This document shows, piece after piece, positions 1 to 13,740 of a DNA stretch of 64,000 bases (the first letter of the stretch is position 1; each line of letters starts with the position of its first letter). The DNA is taken from assembly GCA_034190875.2 (NCBI GenBank), contig CM067356.1, positions 31,994,285-32,058,284 of the forward strand, in the 5' to 3' direction. Position numbers and translations under genes: made by a program. Origin of the DNA: Urechis unicinctus. Lineage: Eukaryota; Annelida; Polychaeta; Xenopneusta; Urechidae. A model generated the notes under the pieces. That model searched no databases. It saw nothing but the letters and a program-made list of their open reading frames with translations, and was not told where the DNA came from.

Positions 1-1768
1 CTACCTCACAAAGCGATGATAAATAGCCAAACTTCACAAAGCAGTGGACTACAGCTGTGTATCACAGACGATGAATGTTATATGTGGCTTCAAAAGCTGA
101 TTACGACAGGCGTTTATGAAGGGCTGCCTAGACGAAACAATATACAGTGTCATAACATGTTTTAGTGATGTCTAATGGAACTACATGCGCTACCGAGGTT
201 GATTCAGGATGATAGATGATAGATATTATCAAAGTGAGTGCGATATAAGAGTAGACAAATGTTATGAGAGAAGCGGCTAAATTGATCAATGATCGGCACC
301 AGCCAGCAACTTAGTCAATTATATGTACTGCATTACTGAGCGAGGATAATGGACCATTACATAGCACATAAAGGTTGACATGATTGCCGTCTAAATAAAT
401 GCGAATAAGGGTCGACATTTGCACTGCATTTCACTTGCCTCGAAAAATGGCACGACCTTTCGATTAAGGCCATTCGTTCCTTGATCTGCAAGGGTCGCAC
501 AAATAAACCAATTGCCACGAAAATACCTCAGGCAAATAAAATCCTTCCTAAGCTATGGAGTCGCAATAAATGATAGAAATTTAACAGAAATCTAATTAAA
601 GGCAACAGCGCATTTGATGGTAGGTGTTATCAAACGTGTCTACAAACTACGCAATGGTGTGTGAAATAGTTGTTGGCTCGAATAATGTGGAAAATGATCA
701 GCGTCTTTATAATCACGTTAATACAAGCAAATGGCTAAACCGGAAGTTTTATTCACTAGGTGGCAGCCCTGCGCACTATTTCTCCCCTATCAAAATTATT
801 AACATACATGCATGAGTTGACCACATGTTAATGATCCTAACAATTACATAACATAGTCATCAGCTGCTTATAGCGCGTCTCGCAGGTTGAAGAATGGTTG
901 CAGGTATGGGCTCAGTGATCAGATATATTTCGGCCATCCGTTCTTCATGACAGACATCAGCTTCTGCAGGTACATATCATCAGATGTTGCAGATTTGAAA
1001 GCTTTGAGCTTAGCTGGAGTCATGGGAAGAGAGCTGACAACAGAGTGCACCATACCTTCAGAATCCCTGGGTGCACCGATAGATGGGTCATCTGCTATAT
1101 GTGCACGGGATCGAAGGTTATTGTATAGGGATCCGAGTAGTTCCCTAAGCCACCCCAAATAACACAACGCAAGCGGCCCGCTGGTGGCTACTGTCGGCAG
1201 TTCACTGCAAACTGTCCGCCCGCGGCAAGGCGATAGCTTGTCTTCGGCGGGATGTCTGCCTTCGCGCCATCTATCTGCATCTTTGCAAATTAGTAACGAC
1301 CTTAACCTTAGTTCGGTCATTTTAAAATTCGTACAAATCGTTCAGTGCTCATCCCTTCTACAGTGTTTTAAGTGAGGTGCAGCACTTTTATCAACTTTAA
1401 ATACGTATTAAGAGAACACATGGGGTATGAAAACATCTAGTATTCATCGCCTATCTAAGTCTTTGGCTGTTTTTTCATGCAATTTACCAGAGTTGAATTT
1501 AAGCGCATTCAAAACATGAAATTCACTAACAAAAAATAAAAAATTTTTTAAGACTTTTTGCTGATTGCCAGTTGCTCCAACAGAGACGTTCAAAACAGCA
1601 TGACTGCCCTGTGCCAGCACAGTATATGACAATTAGAAGTGCGAGGTGAGACAAATATTTTGGTTCATATGAGATTACATTAGTTGTATTTATCCCAGGC
1701 TAAAGCTGTCAGTTAGGATTATTAAGTCCATGAGTAATTTCTACTATCATTTGTGTATCTGTTCTAGG
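1..1768. other. Intergenic DNA, no supported gene
   Basis: The only open frames here are short (under about 135 codons), overlap on opposite strands and show no recognisable domain. A GC-richer patch lies around 1160-1270. I see no strong repeat or RNA gene. Confidence 0.5.
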
Positions 1769-2763
1769 TATAGAACCACACTAGAGTCATCACTTGGTAA
1801 ACAAGTTGATGCCTTTGACCCTCGTCACCCAAGTGACAGGTTGCCCACCTCAGAGTACCAGCTACAGGGCCTGGCACACAAAATCAGACAGGTATGGAAA
1901 TGCTTCAGTTTATTGCACATATGCTTAAATGAAGCTGAATAAAGTGTAATATTTTTAGAACTGATTGTACAAAATAGACAACTAGGGTATGCAAACAGAG
2001 TGAAGTCACTTTATTGATTCTTTCTGTTTAACAGAGCAATCGTCACGTTCAATTCCTTGAACTACTCAAGTCAACCTTCATCTCAATCTCCAGAGCCAGA
2101 GCCCACATGCCTCTCACTGGGTGTGCTGGATAGAGCTGGCACATCATACAGTCTGCTCAAGCCATACCGGGAGCCACCACAGTTGCCTGCACTGCAGATG
2201 ATTTTGTCCGATTTGTCAAATACGCCCCTGCTGATATTGAACTCATTGATTCAGATACTAAAGGGCGAGCCGATAACTCAGCCTGGCATCCAACGAGGCG
2301 AGGACGAATCTCAGTTACCACTCCAGCTCTCGAATGGGTTCCAAGAAAGAGAAATGTACCCATTCTTTATACACTAATTAAGCACCTCAAAGTAGATACT
2401 CCAGGACTACTTGTTTCTTCAGACAGACCGTACATGGCTTGCTCTGCTGATGGCATTGTAAGTTTTCCATGTCACCCAAAAAGACTTCTCGAGATGAAGT
2501 GCCCATATGCATCCTCGATTGGCAGCCATTGAAAAAGGGTGCGTAGAAAATGAAGATGGGCTTCTTCACCTCAAGCACAACAGTGCTTATTACACTCAAG
2601 TGCAGGGACAGATGGGAATTTATGGTGTACAGAATTGTGACTTGGTGTTGTACACAATAAAAGGCTTCCACATTATCAGTGTACCCTTTGATGAAGAAAA
2701 GTTTGCAGAAATTGTGTGTTATGTGTCGCATTTTTCTTTTCATCATTTCTCTTTCCAGAAATA
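1769..2763 (+). pseudogene. YqaJ-like recombinase/nuclease gene remnant (transposon-type)
   Basis: Two exon-like blocks are visible. The first, 1769-1891, runs from a TTCTAG acceptor to an ACAG/GTATGG donor. The second begins after TTTAACAG at about 2033. The second block translates to a long open stretch that includes WHPTRRGRIS, then MACSADGIVSF, then LLEMKCPYA, and, in another frame, YYTQVQGQMGIYG. The SADG, E-x-K-CP and Q-x-QGQM elements are the signature of YqaJ-type exonucleases, a PD-(D/E)XK family often carried by animal DNA transposons. Reading is broken by an in-frame TAG at 2131-2133 and by a frame change near 2507-2532, so the copy is probably dead unless these fall in unrecognised introns. 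It lies about 650 bp upstream of a THAP gene on the same strand, which suggests a shared element. The family call is fairly secure; the element type is inference. Confidence 0.7.
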
Positions 2764-3416
2764 ATCAAGTTGGCACAGCAACAGTGTTCTTTTCCCCTGC
2801 TTATTAATGTTTTGATGTATAGTTTGTTTTAATTGATAATATTTCTTTTCATGTTCTCCTTCATAATAGCCATAATGTTTATAAATAAATGGTACTTGTT
2901 TAAATGCAATGGAAGTGTGTTTATTATTCTTTATTGTAAAATTAATCAGTGTTTTGTAGAGTTGGCAAGGAGCTGTCTTGTTATATTTTGGGGAATAATA
3001 TAAATTGGTCTTCAAAAAATAGATACTATATTTTTCTTAGCTGCGGTTAAGAAAAAAAAATCATACTTTTAACACAAGTATATATTTGGGTCTTGAGAAC
3101 CTGTTTATGCTTTAAAGGTCAACTACAAAGATTTTTTTTATTCCATTTTTCCAAAGTTCTATGTTTTAAAAGGGTATCGTAACTACAATAAGGTGACTGA
3201 GCGCTTTTTTTCTTTTAGAAAAATGATTTTGAAATGTACATTTTCCACGTCGAATCTGACAAGATACCGCTCGGTAAAATTCGTGAATTTCCGGACAGTG
3301 ACGTCATTCGGGTTGTTCGCGAATATTCCTCGCCATCTTCAGCCTTCACGGTTGGTTGACAGCGTGTGACTTACTCGTCTTTCTTCACGGTCTGGTGCGT
3401 TTATTGGTGTGGATTA
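2764..3416. other. AT-rich spacer between YqaJ remnant and THAP gene
   Basis: The spacer is AT-rich with several A/T runs. It could hold a poly(A) site for the YqaJ gene (AATAAA-like strings near 2884) and the promoter of the THAP gene. No gene is seen. Confidence 0.4.
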
Positions 3417-3747
3417 TGCCTTATTGTTGTGCGTTTGGTTGTCGGAACAATGAGAAGTCAGGCGTGAGTTTTTTTCTGTTCCAAAAGACAGCAGAATGCG
3501 CCGCATATGGGTGTCGAAAGTCAACTCAAACGTAAACACTGGAGTCCTACCCTTACGACAGTTCTATGTTCTGATCATTTTGAGAATGGTGCTTATGATA
3601 CCGAGCCAGAGCTGCTCAAAAGTCTAGGATTTCGTAAAAAACCTAGGCTCCGAAAAGAAGCCATACCGACTCTCTTTAGCCACGTTGGAGTTGATGACAG
3701 TCAAAGTAATCGACGGAGTGCCTCGGAGAAAAGGCAACGACAACAGG
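3417..3747 (+). pseudogene. THAP zinc-finger exon, frameshifted
   Basis: An ATG at 3417 opens with MPYCCAFGCRNN and GVSFFLFQK, followed by RMRRIWVSKVN in a second frame and then HWSPTLTTVLCSDHF and AIPTLF in a third. Together these are the elements of a C2CH THAP DNA-binding domain: the N-terminal Cys pair, the invariant Trp, the C-x2-H pair and the closing A-x-P-T-x-F. Two one- or two-base frame changes (near 3490 and 3525) interrupt it. They could be real inactivating indels or sequencing errors in short runs. The block ends at a good donor, CAACAG/GTGAGA. THAP domains bind DNA and occur both in host regulators and in P-, Kolobok- and related transposases. The exons downstream suggest a transposon-derived gene. 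Confidence 0.75.
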
Positions 3748-3935
3748 TGAGATCTGTTGGCTTGAACCTTTACTTTAGGGGAATTAGGCTAGTCCTGCTA
3801 TGTTGACGTATACTTATTTAGATGTTTATGAATTTATCACCAAGTTGCCAGTATATCAATCCAGCTGTTTCTTGTCATGCAGGTAGTAAATGAAATGGTA
3901 TTGGCAGCTGAGCAGAAACACACACTTATTTGTAA

Positions 3936-4185
3936 ATGAAGGGATCAAGAAGAAAATACAAATACAAAGGGAAAAGAAAAGACTGCAACATCCTGGGTGG
4001 GTGGGCCAGAAGTATTTCCAATGATGTTCACTGGTGTGCTGCCTCAAGTGATGGAGATGCGGGTCTAGTCAGAGCCAAGTGGCTCTCTGTCACTAGGCAT
4101 GTCGTCAATGAGCACGCGGGGCATGGGGATCTGTACCCGGAACGTGAGCATGCACCATTCGAGGACAGGAAGTGGATACTGAAGG
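3936..4185 (+). CDS. THAP-associated gene, Cys/His-rich middle exon
   Basis: This frame reads through DVHWCAASSDGDAGLV, AKWLSV and VNEHAGHGDLYP to a donor after AAGG at 4185 (GTCAGT). The spaced Trp, Cys and His residues resemble a conserved block found after THAP domains in many invertebrate transposon-like proteins (recalled pattern, not searched). The upstream acceptor is unclear. The best candidate, GTCATGCAG ending at 3882, leads into a stop in this frame, so the exon start is uncertain and the gene may be decayed here. The exon joins in phase to the next exon at 4342. Confidence 0.55.
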
Positions 4186-4341
4186 GTCAGTATTAGTTTT
4201 TAATCATATAAGTTTATATAGAAATATTTACTTCAGTGGTAGTGTAATTAAATGAGTCGTAATGGTAAAATCCATGTCCCTGTGGTAGTACTTTACCAAA
4301 GAAATGTAATCTGTATTGATATATGTGTTAACCATAAATAG

Positions 4342-4513
4342 GATCAAAGCCACACAAAGAGTTGGAGTTGATAGTCTCCAGCAAGCATCTCCTAAATGAC
4401 ATTGGCAGGCTTTCCCTATCAGAGCAGACATCAAGCCTAGAATCGTATCACAAAGTGGTCATATTCTTCGCACCAAAGAGTGTCCACTATCCCTATGCCA
4501 CCATGGAGGCCAG
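4342..4513 (+). CDS. THAP-associated gene, exon
   Basis: This exon begins after AAATAG and ends at GCCAG/GTAATA. It is fully open and encodes SKHLLNDIGRLSLSEQTSSL, then ESYHKVVIFFAPKSVHYPY. It joins its neighbours without a frame break. The type of sequence (a short linker, then the H-K-V-V-I-x-F-A-P-K segment) belongs to the same transposon-like family as the previous exon. Catalytic residues are not identifiable from this fragment. Confidence 0.65.
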
Positions 4514-4684
4514 GTAATACCAATGAAATAACAGTTTTTGAAATTCAGTTGTGTATATTTGTTGTATGCAAGTTTAGCACATTTGTGTAGTGACAGCTGT
4601 AATGTTCTTTGTATGTGCTCAAGTTTCAATTCTTACTTAGGAATATGTTATCAACCTGCTATATATATATATATATATATCCAG

Positions 4685-4833
4685 ATTGCTCCTAGCAGTA
4701 ATTCACTTCAATGAAAACTTGAACAGAGCTCAAGCCATCACTGAAGGAGGTCAGACCCAATGGAGAGTGTCTTACCCCAAAGCCAGACAGGGAGACCCAG
4801 TTGTCAAGCCGGTCAAAGTACCAATTTCTTTTG
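4685..4833 (+). CDS. THAP-associated gene, exon
   Basis: This exon starts after a TATATATCCAG acceptor that directly follows a short (TA)n run, and ends at TTTTG/GTGTGT. It encodes RLLLAVIHFNENLNRAQAIT and QWRVSYPKARQGDPVVKPVK. The frame continues from the previous exon and into the next one. The H-F-N-E-N motif followed by a W-x-V-x-Y-P-K-A segment matches the same invertebrate repeat-protein family. It is one of the best-preserved parts of the gene. Confidence 0.65.
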
Positions 4834-5004
4834 GTGTGTACATGCATTAATCTAAAATGAAACGCATGTTATTTTGACATTTATTACCGAAATCTAAATA
4901 AGTTTCATATGCACAAACATTGTTACCCAATTCAAATAGGCATATTTTATAACTAACTTACTTTATGACTATCATAAAATATGAATATCATTGATTTGCT
5001 TCAG

Positions 5005-5186
5005 ACTATGTACATCAGTTCATTGCTGAGGTGCTTTATCTCGGGCAAAAATACCCAAGCTACAGACTTGCTGAGGTCCTTGAAGAGGAAAGGAATGTTC
5101 CACCACCTATTGCCTCCCAGTACGAGAAACCTGCAAAGGATCTTCTCGTAGATGCTCACAGGTGTCGATTTAACCTAACCAAGTAA
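5005..5186 (+). CDS. THAP-associated gene, last exon
   Basis: This exon begins after GCTTCAG, runs open through YVHQFIAEVLYLGQKYPSYR and VPPPIASQYEKPAKDLLVDA, and stops at TAA 5184-5186. Splice phase agrees with the preceding exon. Four consecutive junctions that agree in phase (4185, 4342/4513, 4685/4833, 5005) show that this was a spliced gene rather than a retrocopy. Whether it is still functional depends on the broken 5' part. Confidence 0.65.
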
Positions 5187-6479
5187 TCTTCCGCTCCATT
5201 GTAGATAACCTGTATATTTGCCGCCCATGTGAGGGAAGGATTCTCTAACAACTGTTACCACACAGGCTGTCAGCACTTTCCTGTTTCTTTTGCCCAGTCT
5301 GTGCCATATCCATAATGTTAACTGGTGGTAGGCTAGATACCTGAATAATCTGAAGCAATATGTCAATAAGTTGTCTATGGTTTTGAAATAAGTTGTATAG
5401 TTAAAAAAACAATTGTCATTTGTCAACCATTCCCTCACTTTGTAATTTTATTGTAAGCTCTGCCTCTGGATTTCATGTTACTGGTTTTATTTATTCTTGG
5501 CTATGTGAAATATATTGTAGTTTATCAATATGAACACTGAATAATTTACACAGCGGGATTGATGTTTCCCTTAGCAATAAATATGATTGTTCAACCTCAA
5601 ACCGTCCTTTTTGGTAGCAATAATGGCTAACTTACTCATTGTAGAGACCTCATCTCCAACAGGTCCATCCATTTGAATAGATTCAAATTTGGAAGCCTCC
5701 ACCACATTTTTATTCAGGCAGTTTGCCAGGAATCTGGAATGCTTGGTGATGCATGTCCATTCTTCCGTTATAGCCATCACTCTCTCCAAACCTCTGCTGC
5801 ACACTCTGGCTTTGTCCATTGGGATGCAGTGCTGACAGCTACACCTAAGTTAGAGAAATAATTAAAGAATTATTGTAAATTTATATTTGTGGTACAAAAA
5901 AATGAATATAAAAGGAAAATACTTTATATACTGCATGTAATCATCTGTCCAAAATATTTAATGTGCTGAGGGTACAATGGCAAAGCTACATTCACTAGCC
6001 AAGTTCTATCTGTTGTAATAGTTACATCTGTCAACATACCATCCTCAACTTACAGAATGTGTAAATTATTGGGTAAATGATACTAACGATTATTTTTTAC
6101 CAGTTAACATAGTTCAATAAAGCTTGGGAAGGGTATTCTTAAACTCACCATTCGTCGAAATCTTTTGTGGATTCTTCATCCGAAGCGAGTGAGAGCTCCC
6201 GGTGTCATTTCGAAGTGTGACTTGGATTTTTCAATACGTCCGTATTGGCTCAAATAAATAGTCATGGACATAATTTGCCCCAGTTTTATGCTATGGGGCC
6301 TCGTAATTTTCATCAGAAGATGACATGGCTTCATTTAAAAACAGTGTAATCCTAAAATCCAAACAATCGCTTTCGCTTCGCTCGCTCGATCGCTGTCAAA
6401 TTCTCTATGACTATGAGGCCGCGCAGCAGGAATGACGTCACGCAACCTGCCCCTAGCGGCCAACTAAGGCAAAATGGCA
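5187..6479. other. Intergenic, possible - strand exon fragment at 5571-5819
   Basis: This stretch is AT-rich. On the - strand an open frame at 5571-5819 reads MDKARVCSRGLERVMAITEE and later VEASKFESIQMDGPVGDEVS. It has a sensible composition and could be a downstream exon of the THAP-like - strand gene at 6480-7014. I cannot assign a family. Around 6360-6450 lies a CpG-rich patch with a CGCTTCGCTCGCTCG string. Confidence 0.35.
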
Positions 6480-7014
6480 TCGAGAAGATGGCTTCGTATT
6501 TTCTTCTGAGTGGAACCTTATCGGTGGATTTTTAGTAGTTATGCATGGCGGTGCAATGAATTATGGTTCTTGCTACACACACCAGGGTTTTGCTGCTTTG
6601 GCATGTGGGGGATCAATATAGGATCTTCTTTAGGTGTGCAGGCCTTTGTTTTTTCGCATGAAGCACTGAAGTTCAGATTGGAAAGTAACAGGTATTGGGT
6701 TAGGATGCTCTATTGCTGGACCGTTTCCCCCGATGCAATGCTTTGTACAGATATAGGTGCCCTCATTAACCATCTCTGGCCCAAAATTTTCCCGTCCGCT
6801 AGCCGTCGTGTACGGCTACCCGTCCACATGCCCTGGCCCACTCTGTGCATTTCTTTGGATTGGAGCCTAGCTTTTGAAAAGGAATGAAAGACACGCCATT
6901 CATTCTTTCACGATCTCTATATCGGCTGTCTGAGTTGCACCTACCCCAGCAGCAATGTTTCGTGGGCATTCTGGTTCGATGTGATCGTAAATTATTCGGC
7001 AAAAACAGATTCAA
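6480..7014 (-). pseudogene. THAP-like domain gene fragment (- strand)
   Basis: Reading leftwards, an ATG near 6966 gives MPTKHCCWGRCNSDSRY and then GVSFIPFQKL, KKCTEWARACGR. These are the Cys pair, the aromatic loop and the Trp of a THAP-like fold. After an intron-like gap or damage, a further segment reads EMVNEGTYICTKHCIGGNGP and IEHPNPIP, which resembles the second metal-ligand region (C-x2-H) of the same family. The C-terminal part is then broken by stops. The orientation is opposite to the THAP gene at 3417, so this is a separate element or a rearranged half of one. It lies immediately beyond the 3' end of the ENaC pseudogene, on the same strand. Confidence 0.55.
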
Positions 7015-7352
7015 AACAACATTTACGGTACGTTACACACTGTTCATACAGCGTCGCTAAGGAAAAGCTTGTTACGGGTAGCAACAAGACGGGGTACGGG
7101 AAGAACTACTTCCGGGTCACCGGGAAATGGCCTATTTGCCCAGGGCCGTGTAGATGGAAAATTATTGGCAGCCAATAGCAATTTAACATGTTTAACTGCT
7201 GCAAATGATAACGCCAGCTCCACATAGTGGCAGTATTAAGAGGAACGTAAAAAGGTCGTCAAAGGATATGCTAGTGACGACGGTAGTGATGGCGATGGTC
7301 ATAGCAATGGTGATGACAGAGTTGATGACAATAGCTTCCAGATACAACCGAT

Positions 7353-7466
7353 CTATTTCCCCGATAACTGTCCCTTCATCAAGTGATGGATAATAACATA
7401 AAAACACTCAACCATCGAAAGGACACTGGCTCCCAGGAACAGCCCAAAGGATCCACCAATGTCGAC
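7353..7466 (-). pseudogene. DEG/ENaC pseudogene, TM2 exon
   Basis: On the - strand this reads DIGGSFGLFLGASVLSMVE and then a hydrophobic tail ending in a TAG at 7353-7355. It matches the last exon of the intact gene (52892-53004) almost residue for residue, including the G-A-S selectivity filter and the HH-x-MK tail. The expected acceptor is destroyed: the bases before the exon are CTG instead of CAG, and an extra base lies near the junction. Confidence 0.88.
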
Positions 7467-7529
7467 CAGATATGTGTTATTCCGTCAAGCACAATGGACA
7501 AATGTAAAAATGAGTAAGAGACAAGCAAA

Positions 7530-7600
7530 GACTTCGTATTTATTAGATTGAGGACGTCATATGGTATTGCATGTAAACATCTACTCTCATGAGGCTGAAC
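7530..7600 (-). pseudogene. DEG/ENaC pseudogene, penultimate exon, deleted
   Basis: The - strand shows LMRVDVYMQ, equivalent to FMRIDIFMQ of the intact gene. It then jumps, in a shifted frame, to PYDVLNLI, equivalent to AYDIINLL. About a dozen codons are missing and the frame is lost. The GT donor after the block is also absent. Confidence 0.8.
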
Positions 7601-7609
7601 AAAATGCAT

Positions 7610-8868
7610 ACAGAACGACAACATTGTGTGAGAGACAACGAATGGAATTTATCTGTGCTAAAATAATTACGTACATCTTACACAGATAATGAAAATAATG
7701 GATATAGGCAAACCCAAACATTATTTGCCAAACTCACGTGTATAAGGCTCTATCAATAGTATTCCCTGATATTAGCTTATTGTGTCTTCCAACGAATTTT
7801 TTTTTCTCTTTCCAGCATAAGTTTGGACATATCAACATGAAATTTTGGGGAATGATAGATCAAGTTGGGACACAACTGCCGATCCAGTTTGACGCGCATG
7901 CGCAGTGTTGGAGGCTTATGGGATCGATTTTTCGTCGATTTTTTCCCCAATTTTCTGTAACTATCTCCTCCATAACTACTGCAGTTACGAAAATATGAAT
8001 TACATGGTTGTAATAAGCAATCGTCGTAGCATGGAATAGGCGAAAAAATACTTGTTTTCACTTTCTGTACTTTGTATAATGACATGAGTACCTATCGCGA
8101 TTTTTGCTACGAGTTCTCTCCTCGCTGATATCTCTGAAACGGCGTATTTACGCACATGCAATTTTGTCAGTACTTAGAACTTGGCCTCGTGATAATGATT
8201 TTAACAGTATTTTAAGCATTCACAGTAAAAAGGACGCTTAGTTTGCATGTTTTCTACTGCGTCAGCTTAGCGAGTAGGCTTTCTGCAGGCTCGACATGTC
8301 TAAGTAGGCCAAACCTTACGTAATCGACCAGAGACATTCATCGCTTCCCTTGGTTTTGCATTGACTTGGCTAAGGGGTCATGTCAAAACATCTGCTAAGG
8401 GGTCATGTCAATACATCTAAGAGGCAGCAGCTTGTGACATCTATCTTAAAATAGTGCGCGTTACCAGCTCCCCTCGCTGACATCTATCGCAAACGTGTGC
8501 GGCGCATAGGGTGCCTTAACACCAATCTTACGTTATGTAAACAAGGCGCAATCACAGTCCCGATTGCTGAACTAATAGGTCAAGTATTCATTTTGTTTAG
8601 AGATAACATCAGTTCGTGTAATATTGTTGATACCGTATTTCTGGTCGTCCTTCCGTGGGAAGACATGCCGTTGGCGCTTATGCCAATCTAGTTAGTACCT
8701 CTTTGATGTTCTCTGATCAGAGTGATAAACGCTTCTTCAATGTTTCCTAGAAGTGATGAGTAATCTGTTACGTAATTTAGTTTTTGTTTAAACTCCCTCT
8801 TTATTCCTAGTAATTAACCCTCTAACTTTTTGGATCCATCCCAATCTGCATTTTATCTCATGTTAGAT
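7610..8868. other. Decayed intron/flank of ENaC pseudogene
   Basis: No gene is recognised. The stretch corresponds in position to the end of the large exon and the following intron of the paralogue at 52587-52707, but it is much longer, so foreign DNA has probably been inserted. A short direct repeat (GGGGTCATGTCAA) lies near 8375-8415. Confidence 0.4.
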
Positions 8869-9587
8869 ATCCGTGTTTGGATAGGTGGCCTTTTATTGAC
8901 GACTCCTCAGCCCGAAGCACGCAAGCAAATATGCGGATGGGTTCTCCTTTCCTGTCTTGTCCGGACAAAAGGCAGTAAAATCACCACGAATCGTTCCGTA
9001 GAGCGATTGCGTGGACGACCCAGAGAGCATCTATTTCCGCATCTAAGTACACACTGATGTCTACGCGACCCGGGCATCGTGTAGGTTTCGCTGACAAGTG
9101 ATTTAGGTACATAACTTTCCTCTATATCAGCTTCACTCTTCATAATGCAAAGTGAAAGATGTGACATATCATAACGTCTGACATATCATAACGTCTGCCG
9201 CATTGGTTTCCCGATGGCATAAAAATCGCTTGCAGAAATAATGTGACCGTAAGCTGTGCTGGTCATAGCTATCCGAGCTGATAACAAACTGTACACTCTC
9301 TAGACATCGACCCAGGTCCGGATCTTCGCGAACATTGCATAGTGTTATTGTATAGTCTTCGGTGAATATCTCGAAAGAATCGTCAAGATGACGTCAGGTA
9401 TCTGGTGGGTGAGAATGGTGACTTATCTCTCTGGCGTTGATATACTTCTCTTGTAGTGCCATTGTTAAGTTTCTACGGAGGAGACCAACCATATTGGATA
9501 GTGAGGCGTAGGATAAAGGGAGTTGGTAGACGCTATTATGACAAGACACAGGACACCAAGGACAATCCAAATCAACATCTAGCATCT
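8869..9587 (-). pseudogene. DEG/ENaC pseudogene, large (insertion) exon
   Basis: From the acceptor side (about 9587, TTTCCCAG) the - strand reads DCPWCPVSCHNSVYQ, LSYASLSNMVGLLRRNLTMA and KYINAREIS. These are near-identical to the start of the 1.65-kb exon at 50939. Further matching blocks follow at about 9330-9400 (TGACGTCATC, GTTCGCGAAGAT), 9100-9200 (CAGACGTTATGATATGTCA) and 8880-9035 (GATGCTCTC, GGGTCGTCCACGCAA). Large internal deletions and frame changes leave under half of the exon. This establishes that the unusual insertion exon exists in more than one gene of the genome. Confidence 0.88.
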
Positions 9588-9769
9588 GGGAAAGAACAAC
9601 ACTGATGCATTGGCTCCTTTCGTAACTGTTATACAATGTTATCTTAAATAAACCAAAATATGCATCTACTTAATCGAAACGCAAATCGAAAATCTATTCT
9701 TGCAATGTCTATTTTATTCGAATTAACATTGTTGAACTAAAACGTTTTGTGTGTGCAAACTATTACAAT

Positions 9770-12150
<2,381 letters not shown>

Positions 12151-12156
12151 TAATCA

Positions 12157-12870
12157 TCCATCCAGTTTATCAACGCATAAACAAAATGTCAGCGGGATAT
12201 GTCACCAAGTTTATTGTATAATGCCTTGACATTTACATCTTTTATCATTCAGATGATTTACACAAGAAAAGCTGATGAAATGATATTGACCAATTATCTA
12301 ATATTTGCTCAAGCCCAGCCCATGCTTATCATGTATCGACATCAAGAACCGACATTAGCTTTCACAAATATAATTATGATCAGTGCTTGGTGCATTGAGA
12401 GATGCATGACGTGAAGTTTGAGAAATGCATTTGTTTGGAGAAGAGCATATAGTAGGAGAATATCATTTAGTGGAAGAAATGCATTAGGTGGAAGTAGCAC
12501 ATATAATTGGAGTGCATTAGTTGGGAAAAGTATAATTGGAAAAATAGTGCATTAGGTGGGAGGAGGCCACTTGATGGGCGAATTTTCCTTGATGGGTGAT
12601 GTTCATTTGGTAAGGAATGAGCAATTGTATAGTGCATCCTAAGGGCTGCCCTATCATATTGATTGTGAGTAGCCGGAAATGAGTCTTCTCTTGGTCACAT
12701 CCCATGTATATGCAACCAAGAACAAAGCTATATCATTTTCGCTCATATTGTGTCCATGATGATTCTGACAAGAGGCTCAGTGCAGGAATCTTTTGGTATA
12801 ACAAAACATAATGCATATTAGGAAATTGGGAAATGGTACCGCGCAAAGTTGATGCCTTAAAATCGTCCCT
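12157..12870. repeat. Diverged direct duplication, left copy
   Basis: The sequence at 12157-12330 (ATGCCTTGACATTTACATC, CAGATGATTTACA) corresponds to 13848-14030. The stretch 12420-12640 with GAGAAATGCATTTG-like motifs corresponds to 15765-16080. GTAGCCGGAAATGAGTC at about 12668 through the GGAAATGGTACCGCGCAAAG block at about 12829 corresponds to 16345-16565. Order and orientation are kept, so this is one old duplication whose right copy was expanded by minisatellites. Confidence 0.7.
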
Positions 12871-13259
12871 CCAATTATTCTGTCAGCTGTGTGAGGTCAA
12901 CGCTGGCATGACGGCTCTGCGGAGATCACACATTTGGCGCATGTTGGACTTTGTCCCGCGTGCATATTGGCTAGAATCCATATACAGATTATAGTGGCGG
13001 AGTCAGTTGACGATCATTGGTGTTGTTTTGTCTGTCATTAGCTCGTTACGTCTCATCCTACACAACTCCCTATAACACAATGGCGGAAATGCCTCTTGCC
13101 ATCGTGAACGCTCTTTGTCGTTAACAGTGCATTATAGAGGCTTTTATTAATATACCTTGTGAGCAACAAACTGGCTTTGTGCCACCAGTGATCAAATGAC
13201 TTATTTGCGTTCGGGAGTTTGTTTGGTAGATAGTAAAAATATTTCTCCAACAAATACAC

Positions 13260-13740
13260 TTCTCTCATCAAATAAGCTTTCCGCCTGATGTACGTCGCCA
13301 AACACATATGTTCCTCACCCAACAAATATGTATTCACCCACCTGATGCACTTCACCCATCGCCTGCACTTCTCCCCGCCTAGTGTACCTCAACCAACTGA
13401 TGTACTTCCCCCAAACTGCTGTACCTCATTCATCTAATGTATCTCCCCAACCTGATGTACTTCACCCACCTGATGTACTTCACCCACCTGATGTACTTCA
13501 CCCACCTGATGTACTTCACCCACCCGATGCACTTCATCCACCTGATGTACTTCACCCACCCGATGCACTTCATCCACCTGATGTACTTCACCCACCTAAT
13601 GCTCTTACGTTACGCCCTTTTCCCACCGTATGCACTTTTCCAACCACATTTACTGCATCCAGCTTAAGTCCCCTCCCCCCCCCCATTGCATTTAACTCAT
13701 CCTTATGCACTTTTCCATAAATGCACTCTGACCTAATGCG
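13260..13740. repeat. 18-bp minisatellite
   Basis: Tandem copies of an 18-bp unit (CTGATGTACTTCACCCAC) are regular at 13430-13600 and degenerate on both sides. Because 18 is a multiple of 3, two frames stay open and give repetitive peptides. The unit resembles the complement of the motif at 12420-12640 and 15765-16080 (GAAGTGCATTTGATGG), hinting at an inverted segment. Confidence 0.85.

Noticed and set aside
6510-6887. 125-codon + strand frame
   Set aside because: It is the antisense of the THAP-like fragment, whose Cys/Trp motifs are on the - strand.
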